Assembly: GCA_937969485.1 (NCBI GenBank)
Contig: CALBVQ010000076.1
Location: forward strand, 1-21,019
Direction of reading: 5' to 3'
DNA length: 21,019 bases
Source: an uncultured Saprospiraceae bacterium
GTDB lineage: Bacteria; Bacteroidota; Bacteroidia; Chitinophagales; Saprospiraceae
Shown here: positions 8,097 to 16,108 of the stretch, piece after piece
Layout of the letters: the number at the start of each line of letters is the position of its first letter
Position numbering within the stretch: position 1 is the stretch's first letter
The notes under the pieces: model-generated
The model's database searches: none
Told to the model about the DNA's origin: nothing
Seen by the model: the letters and a program-made list of their open reading frames with translations, nothing else
Translations under genes and position numbers: made by a program

Positions 8097-10247
8097 ATGA
8101 AAAATCTAGCCACACTTATCCTACTTTTAGTATCTCAATTAGCAATAGCGCAAGAATTTGTAGTTGACTTCTCTGTCCCGGCAGAAGAAATGGTATATGA
8201 CTTTTTCCAAAACGATACCGTCACAATTTCCAATGTGATGGTCAATAACACTGATCTAAGTATTGGATTTTTCGACAAGGGAGATACCGACTTTCCTATA
8301 GGTGCTGGTATTGTTATGTCAACAGGTAATGCTCTTTATATACCATTTTCATTTGATTTTTTTTCTAGTGCAAATAATGACCTGAATGGCGACCCTGACA
8401 TCGATCTTGCTGGAATGGCACTCAGTCACGATGCTGCATCGATAGAATTTGATTTAGTACCCACTAATGATCAACTTCTAGATTTCAAATATGTATTTGC
8501 GTCGGAGGAATACCCTGAGTTTGTTGGTTCGGTTTTTAACGACGCGTTCTTATTTCTGATCAGTGGCCCAGGTATTGATGGCGAATATTCGCTAAATTCT
8601 TTCAATGCTGCTATGATACCAAATGAAGACTTACCAGTAAGTATTAACACGGTGAACGAATTTAGCTTTCCTGAATATTATAATTTAAATACTGGCCAAA
8701 TGGAATTCGCATTTGATGGCTATACAACAGAGATGCCAGCAGAATTTATGGCTGAAGCAGGAGAAACTTATCATGTAAAGATTGTGGTGGGAGATGTAGG
8801 TGATTCGGCTTATGATTCAGCAATTTTTTTAGGGTATAATTCATTGGGAAATTCGGACAGTCTGGTTCCTCCTACTGATTTCGAATTAGTTGCTTTCAGT
8901 GATGAAATTATTGTTGACAATGCAAGTAAATATGCAACGGGATACCATTGGGATTTTGGGAATGGAGTTACATCGGATGAAAAACACCCTACAGAAGTGG
9001 CTTATGACAACACAGGAACATACACGGTAAGTCTCACGACGACGAATTACTGCTGCTCGAATACATTCGTCGCTGAAGTAGAAATAGAAAATGTGGCACT
9101 TGCCGTTCAGGTAGAAGTGCTAAATAACGTCACTTGCTTCGGCTACGGAGACGGAGCTATATCTCTAAACGTGGCTGGCGGTGTTGGTGAAAATTATACT
9201 ATTACTTCGACTCCTACAATCTCGAACTATGAAAACATGCAGGCTGGCTCATACGTGATTACGGTAGAAGATGAGGCTGGTACAGTAGTTACGTCAGAAT
9301 TCACAATAACAGAACCATCTTTGATTACACATGAAGCCTCGGTTTCAGACTCCGATCAAGGGCTAGATAATGGAACTGCATCGGTAGTAATTGAAGGCGG
9401 AATTGCACCATATGAAATAGTGTGGTCAACTGGTGAAACGACGCAGGAAATACAGGACTTGGAACCAGGGATCTATACTTATACGATAGAAGATAGCAAC
9501 GGCTGTATTCAAGCAGGCTCGGTTGAAATAGGCACTATATATGCCGCCATGACTTCCAGTGTATCGATCCTAAAGGATGTGTCTTGTTATGCAGGAAATG
9601 ACGGTGCAGCTGTAATTGATGTTCAAGGTGGAAATGCACCTTACCAAATCGTTTACGATCCAGAGATTCTAGACTTAAATGCCATTTCAGCAGGAGTCTA
9701 TATTGTGACTATCACCGATCAAGATGGTCAAGCAATAGAAGATGAATTTACTATTACAGAACCAGAAGAATTAGTGCTTACTGAAGATGTTGAAGCAACT
9801 ACCGAGGGTCAAAGTACTGGTAGCATAACAATTGATATTTCAGGTGGTACTGAGCCATATGCTATTTTGTGGTCAACAGGAGAAACAACGGAGACCATTG
9901 AAAATTTGGCTGAGGGACCTTATACAGTAGAAATTACAGACGGCAATAATTGTGCACTCACTAGCTCATTCGATGTAGGATCAGTAGTCAGCATCTACGA
10001 CAGTGAATTTGCAGATTTTGTAATCACGCCTAATCCTGCCATAAACGAAGTTCAACTTTCGCACTTCAAAGGAAGGATCACGAACTTGTATGCAATTGAT
10101 ATCAGCGGTCATAAATTGGCAGTTCCTTATACAGCAGACCAGAGTCAAGCAATTGTAAATACTTCAAATTTGGCCAGTGGAGTTTACATTTTGAGAGTGG
10201 TTAATAGCGAAGGTGTAGTGCAATCATCCAAACTTGTAAAGCAGTAA
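8097..10247 (+). CDS. Choice-of-anchor L / PKD / SprB-repeat surface protein with T9SS domain
   Basis: A 716-residue modular exported protein. Residues 1-18 are a signal peptide ending AIA before QEF. About residues 55-250 match the choice-of-anchor L domain (IVMSTGNALYIPFS, FKYVFASEEYPEFVGSVFNDAFLFLISGP, GETYHVKIVVGDVGDSAYDSAIFL). A PKD domain follows (about 260-335, with YHWDFGNGVTSDEKHPTEVAY). Four SprB-like modules then alternate in two types: type 1 (VTCFGYGDGAISL and VSCYAGNDGAAVI, ending EFTITEP) and type 2 (PYEIVWSTGETTQEI and PYAILWSTGETTETI, with an ENGC-like end). The final 80 or so residues (VITPNPAINEVQLS to SSKLVKQ) are a T9SS type A sorting domain. A role in adhesion or gliding-type surface interaction is likely by analogy to SprB-repeat proteins. 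A full MITE lies 127 bp upstream. Confidence 0.9.
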   Translation: MKNLATLILLLVSQLAIAQEFVVDFSVPAEEMVYDFFQNDTVTISNVMVNNTDLSIGFFDKGDTDFPIGAGIVMSTGNALYIPFSFDFFSSANNDLNGDPDIDLAGMALSHDAASIEFDLVPTNDQLLDFKYVFASEEYPEFVGSVFNDAFLFLISGPGIDGEYSLNSFNAAMIPNEDLPVSINTVNEFSFPEYYNLNTGQMEFAFDGYTTEMPAEFMAEAGETYHVKIVVGDVGDSAYDSAIFLGYNSLGNSDSLVPPTDFELVAFSDEIIVDNASKYATGYHWDFGNGVTSDEKHPTEVAYDNTGTYTVSLTTTNYCCSNTFVAEVEIENVALAVQVEVLNNVTCFGYGDGAISLNVAGGVGENYTITSTPTISNYENMQAGSYVITVEDEAGTVVTSEFTITEPSLITHEASVSDSDQGLDNGTASVVIEGGIAPYEIVWSTGETTQEIQDLEPGIYTYTIEDSNGCIQAGSVEIGTIYAAMTSSVSILKDVSCYAGNDGAAVIDVQGGNAPYQIVYDPEILDLNAISAGVYIVTITDQDGQAIEDEFTITEPEELVLTEDVEATTEGQSTGSITIDISGGTEPYAILWSTGETTETIENLAEGPYTVEITDGNNCALTSSFDVGSVVSIYDSEFADFVITPNPAINEVQLSHFKGRITNLYAIDISGHKLAVPYTADQSQAIVNTSNLASGVYILRVVNSEGVVQSSKLVKQ

Positions 10248-10339
10248 AACAGCTAAATGCTCTCTAAAATGACGGTACTTTGAAATGGACAAGAAAGTCT
10301 TTTTGGAAACCTTTGATTTATTCTAATCGTTAGATAAAT

Positions 10340-10771
10340 GTGAACAAATCAAAATTATCATCAGAAGAACTAGAGAAAATTTATGCTGAGAGCACGCTTA
10401 GCACGTCTCGTAGTGGAGGCCCAGGAGGTCAGCATGTCAACAAAGTCGAAACCAAGGTTACTCTAAAATGGAATATTGGCAATAGCTCTGTCCTTACAGA
10501 AAAACAAATGGCGAGAATACGCCAAGCCCTTAAGAATAACATCACAACTTCCGACGACCTTGTACTACATGAACAAAGTGCAAGAGACCAAAAATCCAAC
10601 AAAGAACGTATTTTCAAAAAGCTAAGAAAGTTAATCTTAGAAGCGCTTAAAGAAGAAAAAATAAGAAAGCCTACTAAACCTACTCAGAAGTCAAAAGTAA
10701 AAAATAAACTTTCCAAGAAAAAAAGAAGTGAAGTCAAGTCAATGCGCAAGGCTCCACGTCCGGACTTTTAA
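10340..10771 (+). CDS. arfB: Alternative ribosome-rescue factor ArfB (peptidyl-tRNA hydrolase)
   Basis: A 143-residue RF-1-like protein. The catalytic loop SRSGGPGGQHVNKVETKV carries the GGQ motif at about residues 29-31, which hydrolyses peptidyl-tRNA on the ribosome. The protein lacks the codon-recognition domains of RF1/RF2 and ends in a basic tail (KPTKPTQKSKVKNKLSKKKR to APRPDF), which in ArfB (YaeJ) enters the empty mRNA channel of stalled ribosomes. Length is close to E. coli ArfB (140). The start must be GTG at 10340 because the next in-frame Met lies beyond the GGQ motif. An ATG at 10338 overlaps this GTG and is immediately followed by TGA. Function is confidently assigned from family knowledge. 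Confidence 0.92.
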   Translation: MNKSKLSSEELEKIYAESTLSTSRSGGPGGQHVNKVETKVTLKWNIGNSSVLTEKQMARIRQALKNNITTSDDLVLHEQSARDQKSNKERIFKKLRKLILEALKEEKIRKPTKPTQKSKVKNKLSKKKRSEVKSMRKAPRPDF

Positions 10772-11208
10772 GAAATGTAAGCCTGTAAAATCCATCATTC
10801 TCTCTAATTTTTGAGATCAATTGCTGTGTAGGGACAGATATCAACAAGCTGCTCAGCTAACATGGACTTCAGTCCAATGTTGGGATACAATCACCTAATG
10901 CCATTCAAGATTGTGAATAGTATTTAATATTGAGTCTTGAAGGACACCGTCTATTTTACTGTGATTATATGTATCGAGCTGTACACGCCCTTTTGCATAT
11001 TCAATTGAGAAGCTGCTTACCACTTTTGGTAGGTGGCTTCTTTTTTGTTTAAGCAAAAATTAGAAGTACTGCAAAAAACCAATACAGCAACTGGGCAAAA
11101 TTTGAAAACCATTTTGGGCGAAAGCCCCTTAATTTTTACGTACTACGTAATCTCGAAACTCCTATCCGCATTGACTTACAACTCATTTTTTCTCATATTC
11201 CTTTCTCG
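10772..11208. other. Gene-free region ending in a strong terminator
   Basis: No supportable ORF. It contains a hairpin near 10859-10881 (aacatggac facing gtccaatgtt), a caatc/gattg pair near 10908-10917, and a strong plus-strand terminator at 11009-11046. Either arfB has a 3' UTR of about 270 nt, or a small RNA is transcribed here. No consensus promoter for the latter was found. The last 160 bp before the spermidine-synthase stop show nothing. Confidence 0.45.
11009..11046 (+). terminator. Strong rho-independent terminator
   Basis: A 13-bp stem (GAAGCTGCTTACC with GGTAGGTGGCTTC, including G-T pairs) around the loop ACTTTT is followed directly by six T. It ends plus-strand transcription 238 bp beyond the arfB stop. 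On the minus strand there is no T-run after the stem. Confidence 0.85.
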
Positions 11209-12930
11209 CTACCGCATCTTCCATCCATAGGTCACATAGTAATGATACACAACTGGATTACTAAGTGTACTTACCTTGATTTCTTCTGTCCCTTCCAAAA
11301 CGTCTTTACCAAAAATCGTATTTGAAAAATGCTTTTTCGGTGTCAAATAATCCGTCTCCACATCGAAGCCATCAAAAGCATAAAACTGCTCTGACAACTT
11401 AGTCATGTTCAATCGATCACTCGATTTGGATCCTATATACCAGCCCCACTCATTGAAGCTTGGAACATTATCGTGATACGGAGTAACATTGAAACCTGCG
11501 GCTGTAAGTGTTTTCCCTACACAGACATATGCCTTGTGGGCATGAGCTGGACTACTCGCCTGAATAGCTAAAAACCCTCCGTCACTCAACAGTAAATTGA
11601 CTCTTGAAAAGAAATACCTAGAGTACAACTTACCCAATGACTCATTCCTAGGGTCTGGAAAATCAATAAATATTAAATCGAATTTCCTACCTGTGCCCAC
11701 GATCTTCTCCACGAAAGTATATGCGTCTGCATGTAGCACACTTACCGTGTCAACAGCCAACAAAATATTGTTTCCATCTGCATCTATTTCAGCCAAAGGC
11801 AACTCCACTACTTCCTTCTCTACTGAGTATTCCCAGTCGATGTCCAAGTAATCAACAGTCGAACGGAGTAACGAAGAATCATTCATTCTCAAAAAATCTG
11901 ATTGATTTTTTGCCAATCTCACCACCGCTGGATCAAGGTCGACTAATGTAATATTCCCAATATTAGGATACTTGTGTAACTCTCGAACAGCCATGCCGTC
12001 TCCACCTCCTAGAACAAGAACCTCCAAATTTTCTTTCTCACCATTTACAATTTTATGGTATAGCATAGATGGATGTATCAAATTTTCATGATATCTATGT
12101 TCATCTCGTGAACTAAACTGTAAACCACCATTTAGAAACAACATTACATCATCTGTTTTCGCATTTTTAGTCAATACGACTCGTTGGTAAGGAGTCGATT
12201 CCTTATGGATAATCTGCCCTGTATATAACTGCTGTTCGGCAACATCTGCAATATCCCCGGCGAAAAACATTCCGACTAAACCTGTGACTGTAGCGATGGC
12301 AATATACACCCCAGTTTTTGTACCTCCATTAACTGACCTATCTGAATTTCGAGCCAAGAAAATATAAGTCAATAAAGCTACCGATAGATTAAGAATTGTA
12401 ACCATAAATGCAGCGTGATAAATCTCTACTTTCCCAACAAGAAACTTAATCCATATAAAGGTTCCTATCGCAGCTCCCAAAACATCAAGGCTTATTGTCA
12501 TCGAGATATTACTTCGAAACCCTACAAATTTTTTATTAATTGTGGCTATAAGAGGTTGTTCAAATCCTATCAGCAAACCGATAAGAAAAGATACCATGTA
12601 AAATATCAACTTGAAGTGGATAAATGCATACGAATACGCAGCCATGATAATCAGAGGGGAAAATCCTCCCAAAAATGAAAGGATAAGCTCTATTGTAATA
12701 AATCCTCTTAAAGTATTTTCCTCCTTCACAAACTGTGCCAGCCAAGCGCCTACACCTGTAGCTAATAACATCAAACCAATAACAACAGGCCACTGCTGCG
12801 CAGGGTTTCCTAGTATATTAGAGCTTAATTGCGCTAAGATGTATTCATCTACAATACAACACAGTCCACTGCAAATCAGACTGAAAGAAGTAAGAAATAA
12901 TCCAACTTTGGGTGCATTTTCATTAACCAT
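11209..12930 (-). CDS. Membrane-fused spermidine synthase homologue (aminopropyltransferase)
   Basis: A 573-residue protein with about seven transmembrane helices in residues 9-225, fused to a spermidine/spermine-synthase domain (about 240-505). Synthase motifs are kept: LFLNGGLQFSSRDEHRYHE (264-282, the substrate-binding loop), the nucleotide loop LVLGGGDG (306-312), acidic LVDLD (329-333), DA (402-403) and IDFPDP (422-427) at the place of the catalytic Asp. The usual reaction is transfer of an aminopropyl group from decarboxylated SAM to a polyamine. However, no SAM decarboxylase is in the window, and such membrane-fused forms may have another substrate. An insertion of about 37 residues (361-397, acidic) separates two core strands. 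Its start overlaps the DUF2617-like gene by 8 bp, and it is the last gene of a four-gene operon. Confidence 0.85.
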   Translation of the reverse strand: MVNENAPKVGLFLTSFSLICSGLCCIVDEYILAQLSSNILGNPAQQWPVVIGLMLLATGVGAWLAQFVKEENTLRGFITIELILSFLGGFSPLIIMAAYSYAFIHFKLIFYMVSFLIGLLIGFEQPLIATINKKFVGFRSNISMTISLDVLGAAIGTFIWIKFLVGKVEIYHAAFMVTILNLSVALLTYIFLARNSDRSVNGGTKTGVYIAIATVTGLVGMFFAGDIADVAEQQLYTGQIIHKESTPYQRVVLTKNAKTDDVMLFLNGGLQFSSRDEHRYHENLIHPSMLYHKIVNGEKENLEVLVLGGGDGMAVRELHKYPNIGNITLVDLDPAVVRLAKNQSDFLRMNDSSLLRSTVDYLDIDWEYSVEKEVVELPLAEIDADGNNILLAVDTVSVLHADAYTFVEKIVGTGRKFDLIFIDFPDPRNESLGKLYSRYFFSRVNLLLSDGGFLAIQASSPAHAHKAYVCVGKTLTAAGFNVTPYHDNVPSFNEWGWYIGSKSSDRLNMTKLSEQFYAFDGFDVETDYLTPKKHFSNTIFGKDVLEGTEEIKVSTLSNPVVYHYYVTYGWKMR

Positions 12931-13480
12931 GAATAGAAATCAAACTTTCACTCAATACAACTTTATTCTCTTCTTGATACTCATGAGCAGTAAATATTCG
13001 TAGTTCACTACCTTCTTTTTCAACAGTTAACATCGTTCGTGCCGAAGGTAGATTTCCTTGCACATTAAATTCATGTGCCATATGAATCAGGGGCTGAGCT
13101 TCTATTTTTGCTTCCCACTCCGAAGTAAGTTGTTCATACGACTCGCTATAAGATTGTTCTTTATGACTAAACTTATAAGCAAGTTCATCACACGTAAAAT
13201 CAAAGCCATTTTTAACGGATAAAATAGGTCTAGAAATCAGCTTATCTCCGCCGTATTCATTAGCTGCATCACATGCAAGCATTTCCGTCAAGCAAAAACC
13301 ACTTTTCCGCAACTGCACAAAATGGCTAGTCCCTATTATTGCAGCATGCAAAATATAACCACCTTTTAGTTCAACCTCCTTCTCGCAAAAGATTTTTAAT
13401 AGGCTAAGATCAACCTGCCCTATTGTTACTGCAAGCTCCAATGCGGCAACACTTACGTCTTGTATTTCACCTCGAATCAT
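12923..13480 (-). CDS. DUF2617-like protein
   Basis: A 185-residue soluble protein, probably of the DUF2617 family: the segment LHAAIIGTSHFVQL followed by TEMLAC and the C-terminal RIFTAHEYQEENKVVLSES match the family pattern I remember (a hydrophobic strand, GASH, TE-x-x-AC and an HxY segment). Function is unknown. The start is set at the ATG at 13480, because it overlaps the stop of the upstream gene as ATGA, a translational-coupling arrangement; a longer frame to 13504 would overlap that gene further. It overlaps the downstream synthase gene by 8 bp. No signal or membrane segment. The tight coupling suggests stoichiometric production with both neighbours. The family call is moderate; gene reality is certain. 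Confidence 0.7.
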   Translation of the reverse strand: MIRGEIQDVSVAALELAVTIGQVDLSLLKIFCEKEVELKGGYILHAAIIGTSHFVQLRKSGFCLTEMLACDAANEYGGDKLISRPILSVKNGFDFTCDELAYKFSHKEQSYSESYEQLTSEWEAKIEAQPLIHMAHEFNVQGNLPSARTMLTVEKEGSELRIFTAHEYQEENKVVLSESLISIHG

Positions 13481-14409
13481 ATGATAATTGCTGCAGTTAA
13501 CCAAAATAGTGGATCACCCAATGGAGTATATTGATGCATTCCATGATAGTACACTGGGTCTTCAAAATAATACTCTTCTTCTTGATCTTCTTCTAAATAA
13601 AGCTCCTCTAGACCCTCAATTTGTCCAATTACTAAATTCTGTTGCTTAATGAATGAATTTAATTTCTTTCGCTGATCTTTTATCACTTCAGCTCCTTCTT
13701 GAATAATTGTTTCTACAATCTCTTCTGATGTGTAATCATCATCTCCTAAATCTTCCCATCTTGGTGCTGATTCTAAAATCAGATACATTTCATCCCATAT
13801 CTTTCCTAGAAACAGTACTTCCGCCCACTCGTGCTCATTATCATCATCCTCTGGCATAAACCTACCTTCTTCTATGAAGGAAAAGAATATAAACTCTCTA
13901 GGGTCTAGACCTTTATAAACACTGACTGGAATTCTGTAATCCTCCCATCGTTCATCATTTAGATAATCCCACCAAGCCGTTTTTCCCGACCCTTTCAGCA
14001 TATACTTCTTATACTTACTCATCGCAAATTTCCCCTGCTCTGGATCAACATATGCATAAACATCATACAACTTAATGTATTCTCTATATCGATCTCTGTA
14101 AGATTTAACCACCTGTCTTGCTTCATCAGTAGCCTCGTACACATATGATATATCGGACTTTGAGTAGGTAAATCCTAGTACTTTCTTTTCATCATATTCC
14201 TCCTTCTGAACAATAAATCTCTTGTCCTCTAGAAAGTCTATAGCCTTCTGAATATACTTCAACCTACCAGCAAGAAAATTCGGGAATTGAACTTTATCTT
14301 CGGTGATTAGGTACAAAATGTAGAGTGATTGAAAATTCAATTTCTCATCCTCAGAAAGCGTCCACATCTGCGGTGTTGCTTGCCCTACTTCTAATTCGTT
14401 GTCTTTCAT
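13477..14409 (-). CDS. Acidic protein of unknown function, possible winged-helix N-terminus
   Basis: A 310-residue soluble protein with strong negative charge. Residues of about 18-100 (SLYILYLITEDKVQFPNF, IQKAIDFLEDKRFIVQKEEY, SYVYEATDEARQVVKSYRD) have the order of helices and strands expected of a winged helix-turn-helix. A tyrosine-rich segment follows (REYIKLYDVYAYVDPEQGKFAMSKY, about 111-135), then W-rich and acidic parts with a probable helical coil near 230-262 and a very acidic run (EEDQEEEYYFED). The C-terminus is hydrophobic (DPLFWLTAAIII). I recognise no named family. It starts 18 bp after the lipoprotein gene and its stop overlaps the next start (ATGA). A regulatory or adaptor role for the membrane enzyme is possible, but inferred only from position. 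Confidence 0.75.
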   Translation of the reverse strand: MKDNELEVGQATPQMWTLSEDEKLNFQSLYILYLITEDKVQFPNFLAGRLKYIQKAIDFLEDKRFIVQKEEYDEKKVLGFTYSKSDISYVYEATDEARQVVKSYRDRYREYIKLYDVYAYVDPEQGKFAMSKYKKYMLKGSGKTAWWDYLNDERWEDYRIPVSVYKGLDPREFIFFSFIEEGRFMPEDDDNEHEWAEVLFLGKIWDEMYLILESAPRWEDLGDDDYTSEEIVETIIQEGAEVIKDQRKKLNSFIKQQNLVIGQIEGLEELYLEEDQEEEYYFEDPVYYHGMHQYTPLGDPLFWLTAAIII

Positions 14410-14427
14410 GAAAGTATTTATTTCAAC

Positions 14428-15282
14428 CTATTTACCACCTCCCATTCTAGTTCTACCACTTGATCTTTTGGCATTTGTTCCTGTGGACTTTCGTCCAAAG
14501 CCAGAGGCTTTTTTAGGCGTATTTGCTGCACGGAATGCTCTTTGTGAACTAGTGGGACTAGTTAATTTAGACTTAATACCTTTAGCTGCAGTTCTTTGTT
14601 TGGCTGCATTCTGTGACACACTCGTTGGACGAGTAGGTGTTGATGCCTTAGTTCCTGTGTAGGCAGCATTCCTAGCTGTCATCTTACTTCTATACTGTGC
14701 TGTAGTAGTTCTTTGACGCGGCGCGTATCCAGAATTATATCTTGAATTGTACCCTGCTCCGTATGACATTCTTGGTGAAAACAACCAATACATCATAAAG
14801 AAGGTCCCCACGTTACTACTTCTGTAATGCGTTCGAGGTCCATAAACCTCTTGGTTCCCTGTAGTTGTTAATGTTCCTGTATCTCCCTCTTTTGTAACGG
14901 TGACAGTAGCAATTGTCTGTTCTTCATCATTTTCCATTCCAGGCCTATTGATTACTTTGGTATACAGAGTAAACCCTTTAGTGTCTCCTCCATCAAATGG
15001 CTCTACTAAAATAGTATCTACTATGCCATTAAGATTTAAATCTAAATTGTTGATATCTTCTCTGTTTACCAAATCAGATAAAAACTGAGCATCCCATTGA
15101 TTTTCACTCTCTCCTTCTTCAATTAACAATCTATGAAATTGCTCAAGATCGAATCCTTCAGCCGCTGAAGGTGCATTTTCATCTACATTAATGTTAACAT
15201 TAACGTTGTCAGAGGAATTTGAACAACTTAGAAATAAAGCAGAAAATAATAGGCAAGAAAAAAGTAATGTAATGCGTTTCAT
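14428..15282 (-). CDS. Lipoprotein with EF-hand-like loop and long basic tail
   Basis: A 284-residue protein and the first gene of the four-gene operon. A signal peptide ends ALFLSC (Cys20 likely lipidated). The N-terminal part is acidic and includes DLNLNGIVD (81-89), a D-x-N-x-N-G-x-x-D loop like those of dockerins and EF-hands, followed by two strands (GFTLYTKV, TIATVTVTK). After an aromatic segment (GTFFMMYWLFSPRMSYG, 159-175) that could insert in a membrane, residues 176-284 form a low-complexity Ser/Thr/Ala/Gly-rich, Arg- and Lys-rich tail ending GRTRMGGGK. The tail could bind acidic polymers such as LPS, nucleic acid or the acidic partner protein. No family is recognised. No consensus promoter is clear upstream; a 12-bp palindrome (15297-15308) lies 15 bp before the start. 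Confidence 0.75.
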   Translation of the reverse strand: MKRITLLFSCLLFSALFLSCSNSSDNVNVNINVDENAPSAAEGFDLEQFHRLLIEEGESENQWDAQFLSDLVNREDINNLDLNLNGIVDTILVEPFDGGDTKGFTLYTKVINRPGMENDEEQTIATVTVTKEGDTGTLTTTGNQEVYGPRTHYRSSNVGTFFMMYWLFSPRMSYGAGYNSRYNSGYAPRQRTTTAQYRSKMTARNAAYTGTKASTPTRPTSVSQNAAKQRTAAKGIKSKLTSPTSSQRAFRAANTPKKASGFGRKSTGTNAKRSSGRTRMGGGK

Positions 15283-15548
15283 GTTTAATATATTATTAGT
15301 TTAAACTAGTGTATAAGGGAGAAGTATTTCTCGTTTCAACAAAGATGGGCAATTAAGAGCATTTAAACAATGAAAATAATTGTATGTTGTTTAGTTCCTT
15401 ATGTTGCGGTTAAATCGTCAGCTGAACTCGCAATTCTACCAAGTAAGTGATTTCTTAGATTAAAGTCCAAAGTTCAGAGAGCCGTTAGTCAATATCAAAA
15501 AATAAATTATGGAACAGTTACACTCCTTTCTGCTAAAGAATTCTCTTT

Positions 15549-15974
15549 CTACTTAAGTAATAATCTTATTAGTCTCAATGCCTTCCTCTTATTAACTCCC
15601 GTCCACGTCACACACAATTTTCCATCTTTTGTGTCAGCTAACCCAATGCCCTGCAGTACATGTGTGTCGGTCAATGAAAGTCTCGTCACTACCTCGTTAT
15701 AGTACACCTTAAAATTTAATTCATCTGTTTTTTGCACCTCAAAATAATTGTCAAATGCACTGATATCTCTTTCCATTCCATCACAATCCGACTTTATTTC
15801 AGCAGTAAAATACAAGCCATCTTTGGCGTTCGAAACATACAATGAAGATCCCTGCACCTTTAGTTCTGATGGTTTTTCGTAACACCAATCATATCCCTCA
15901 TACGATGTACATTCTTTAGAAGTACATGAACACAAGAACAGTGTAATAAAAATTCCTAGAATGTCATATCTCAT
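15549..15974 (-). CDS. Small lipoprotein of unknown function
   Basis: A 141-residue protein with a lipoprotein signal (MRYDILGIFITLFLCSC, Cys17 lipidated). The mature part starts with a Cys/Tyr/Trp segment (SKECTSYEGYDWCYEKP) and continues as a beta-rich region. The order of strands (ELKVQGSSLYVSNAKDGLYFTAEI, FKVYYNEVVTRLSL) resembles small periplasmic beta-sandwich domains, but I recognise no family. It is separated from the four-gene operon by a 266-bp gap and is probably transcribed on its own. TAATTTTG on the minus strand (16052 to 16045) is a possible -7 box about 70 bp upstream; no -33 partner was found. Confidence 0.65.
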   Translation of the reverse strand: MRYDILGIFITLFLCSCTSKECTSYEGYDWCYEKPSELKVQGSSLYVSNAKDGLYFTAEIKSDCDGMERDISAFDNYFEVQKTDELNFKVYYNEVVTRLSLTDTHVLQGIGLADTKDGKLCVTWTGVNKRKALRLIRLLLK

Positions 15975-16087
15975 ATTTAACTAACAATTTTGAAATTAAA
16001 GGTCCAACAATCATATTCTGCGTGCAAGTTAAAACAATTACCTGCAAAATTAGTTATACATACTTTGATAGTATTGCTATCATTAGG

Positions 16088-16101
16088 CAGAATTAGTATT
16101 A
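16088..16101 (+). repeat. Solitary MITE end-like motif
   Basis: cagaattagtatta differs by one base from the terminal motif of the 166-bp element. A gatag/ctatc hairpin just before it (about 16064-16078) resembles the centre of that element, so this may be an internally deleted copy. It lies seven bases before a short ORF. Confidence 0.35.
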
Positions 16102-16108
16102 GGTAGTT

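Noticed and set aside
11033..11230. 65-codon plus-strand ORF
   Set aside because: It begins inside the terminator stem, runs through AT-rich DNA and overlaps the end of the synthase gene; no protein features.
11597..12793. Several plus- and minus-strand ORFs of 76-87 codons within the synthase gene
   Set aside because: They are in other frames of a clear gene and show no domain or signal of their own.
12611..13003. 130-codon plus-strand ORF across the synthase/DUF2617 junction
   Set aside because: It is antisense to two well-supported coupled genes and has no recognisable features.
13481..13504. Upstream start for the DUF2617-like gene
   Set aside because: The ATG at 13480 forms the ATGA overlap with the preceding stop and gives a more natural N-terminus.
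241..16101. ttggtattaa motif as a promoter element
   Set aside because: Its distance to the downstream start codon varies from 8 to 188 bp, and it matches the ends of the MITE-like element, so repeat ends explain it better.
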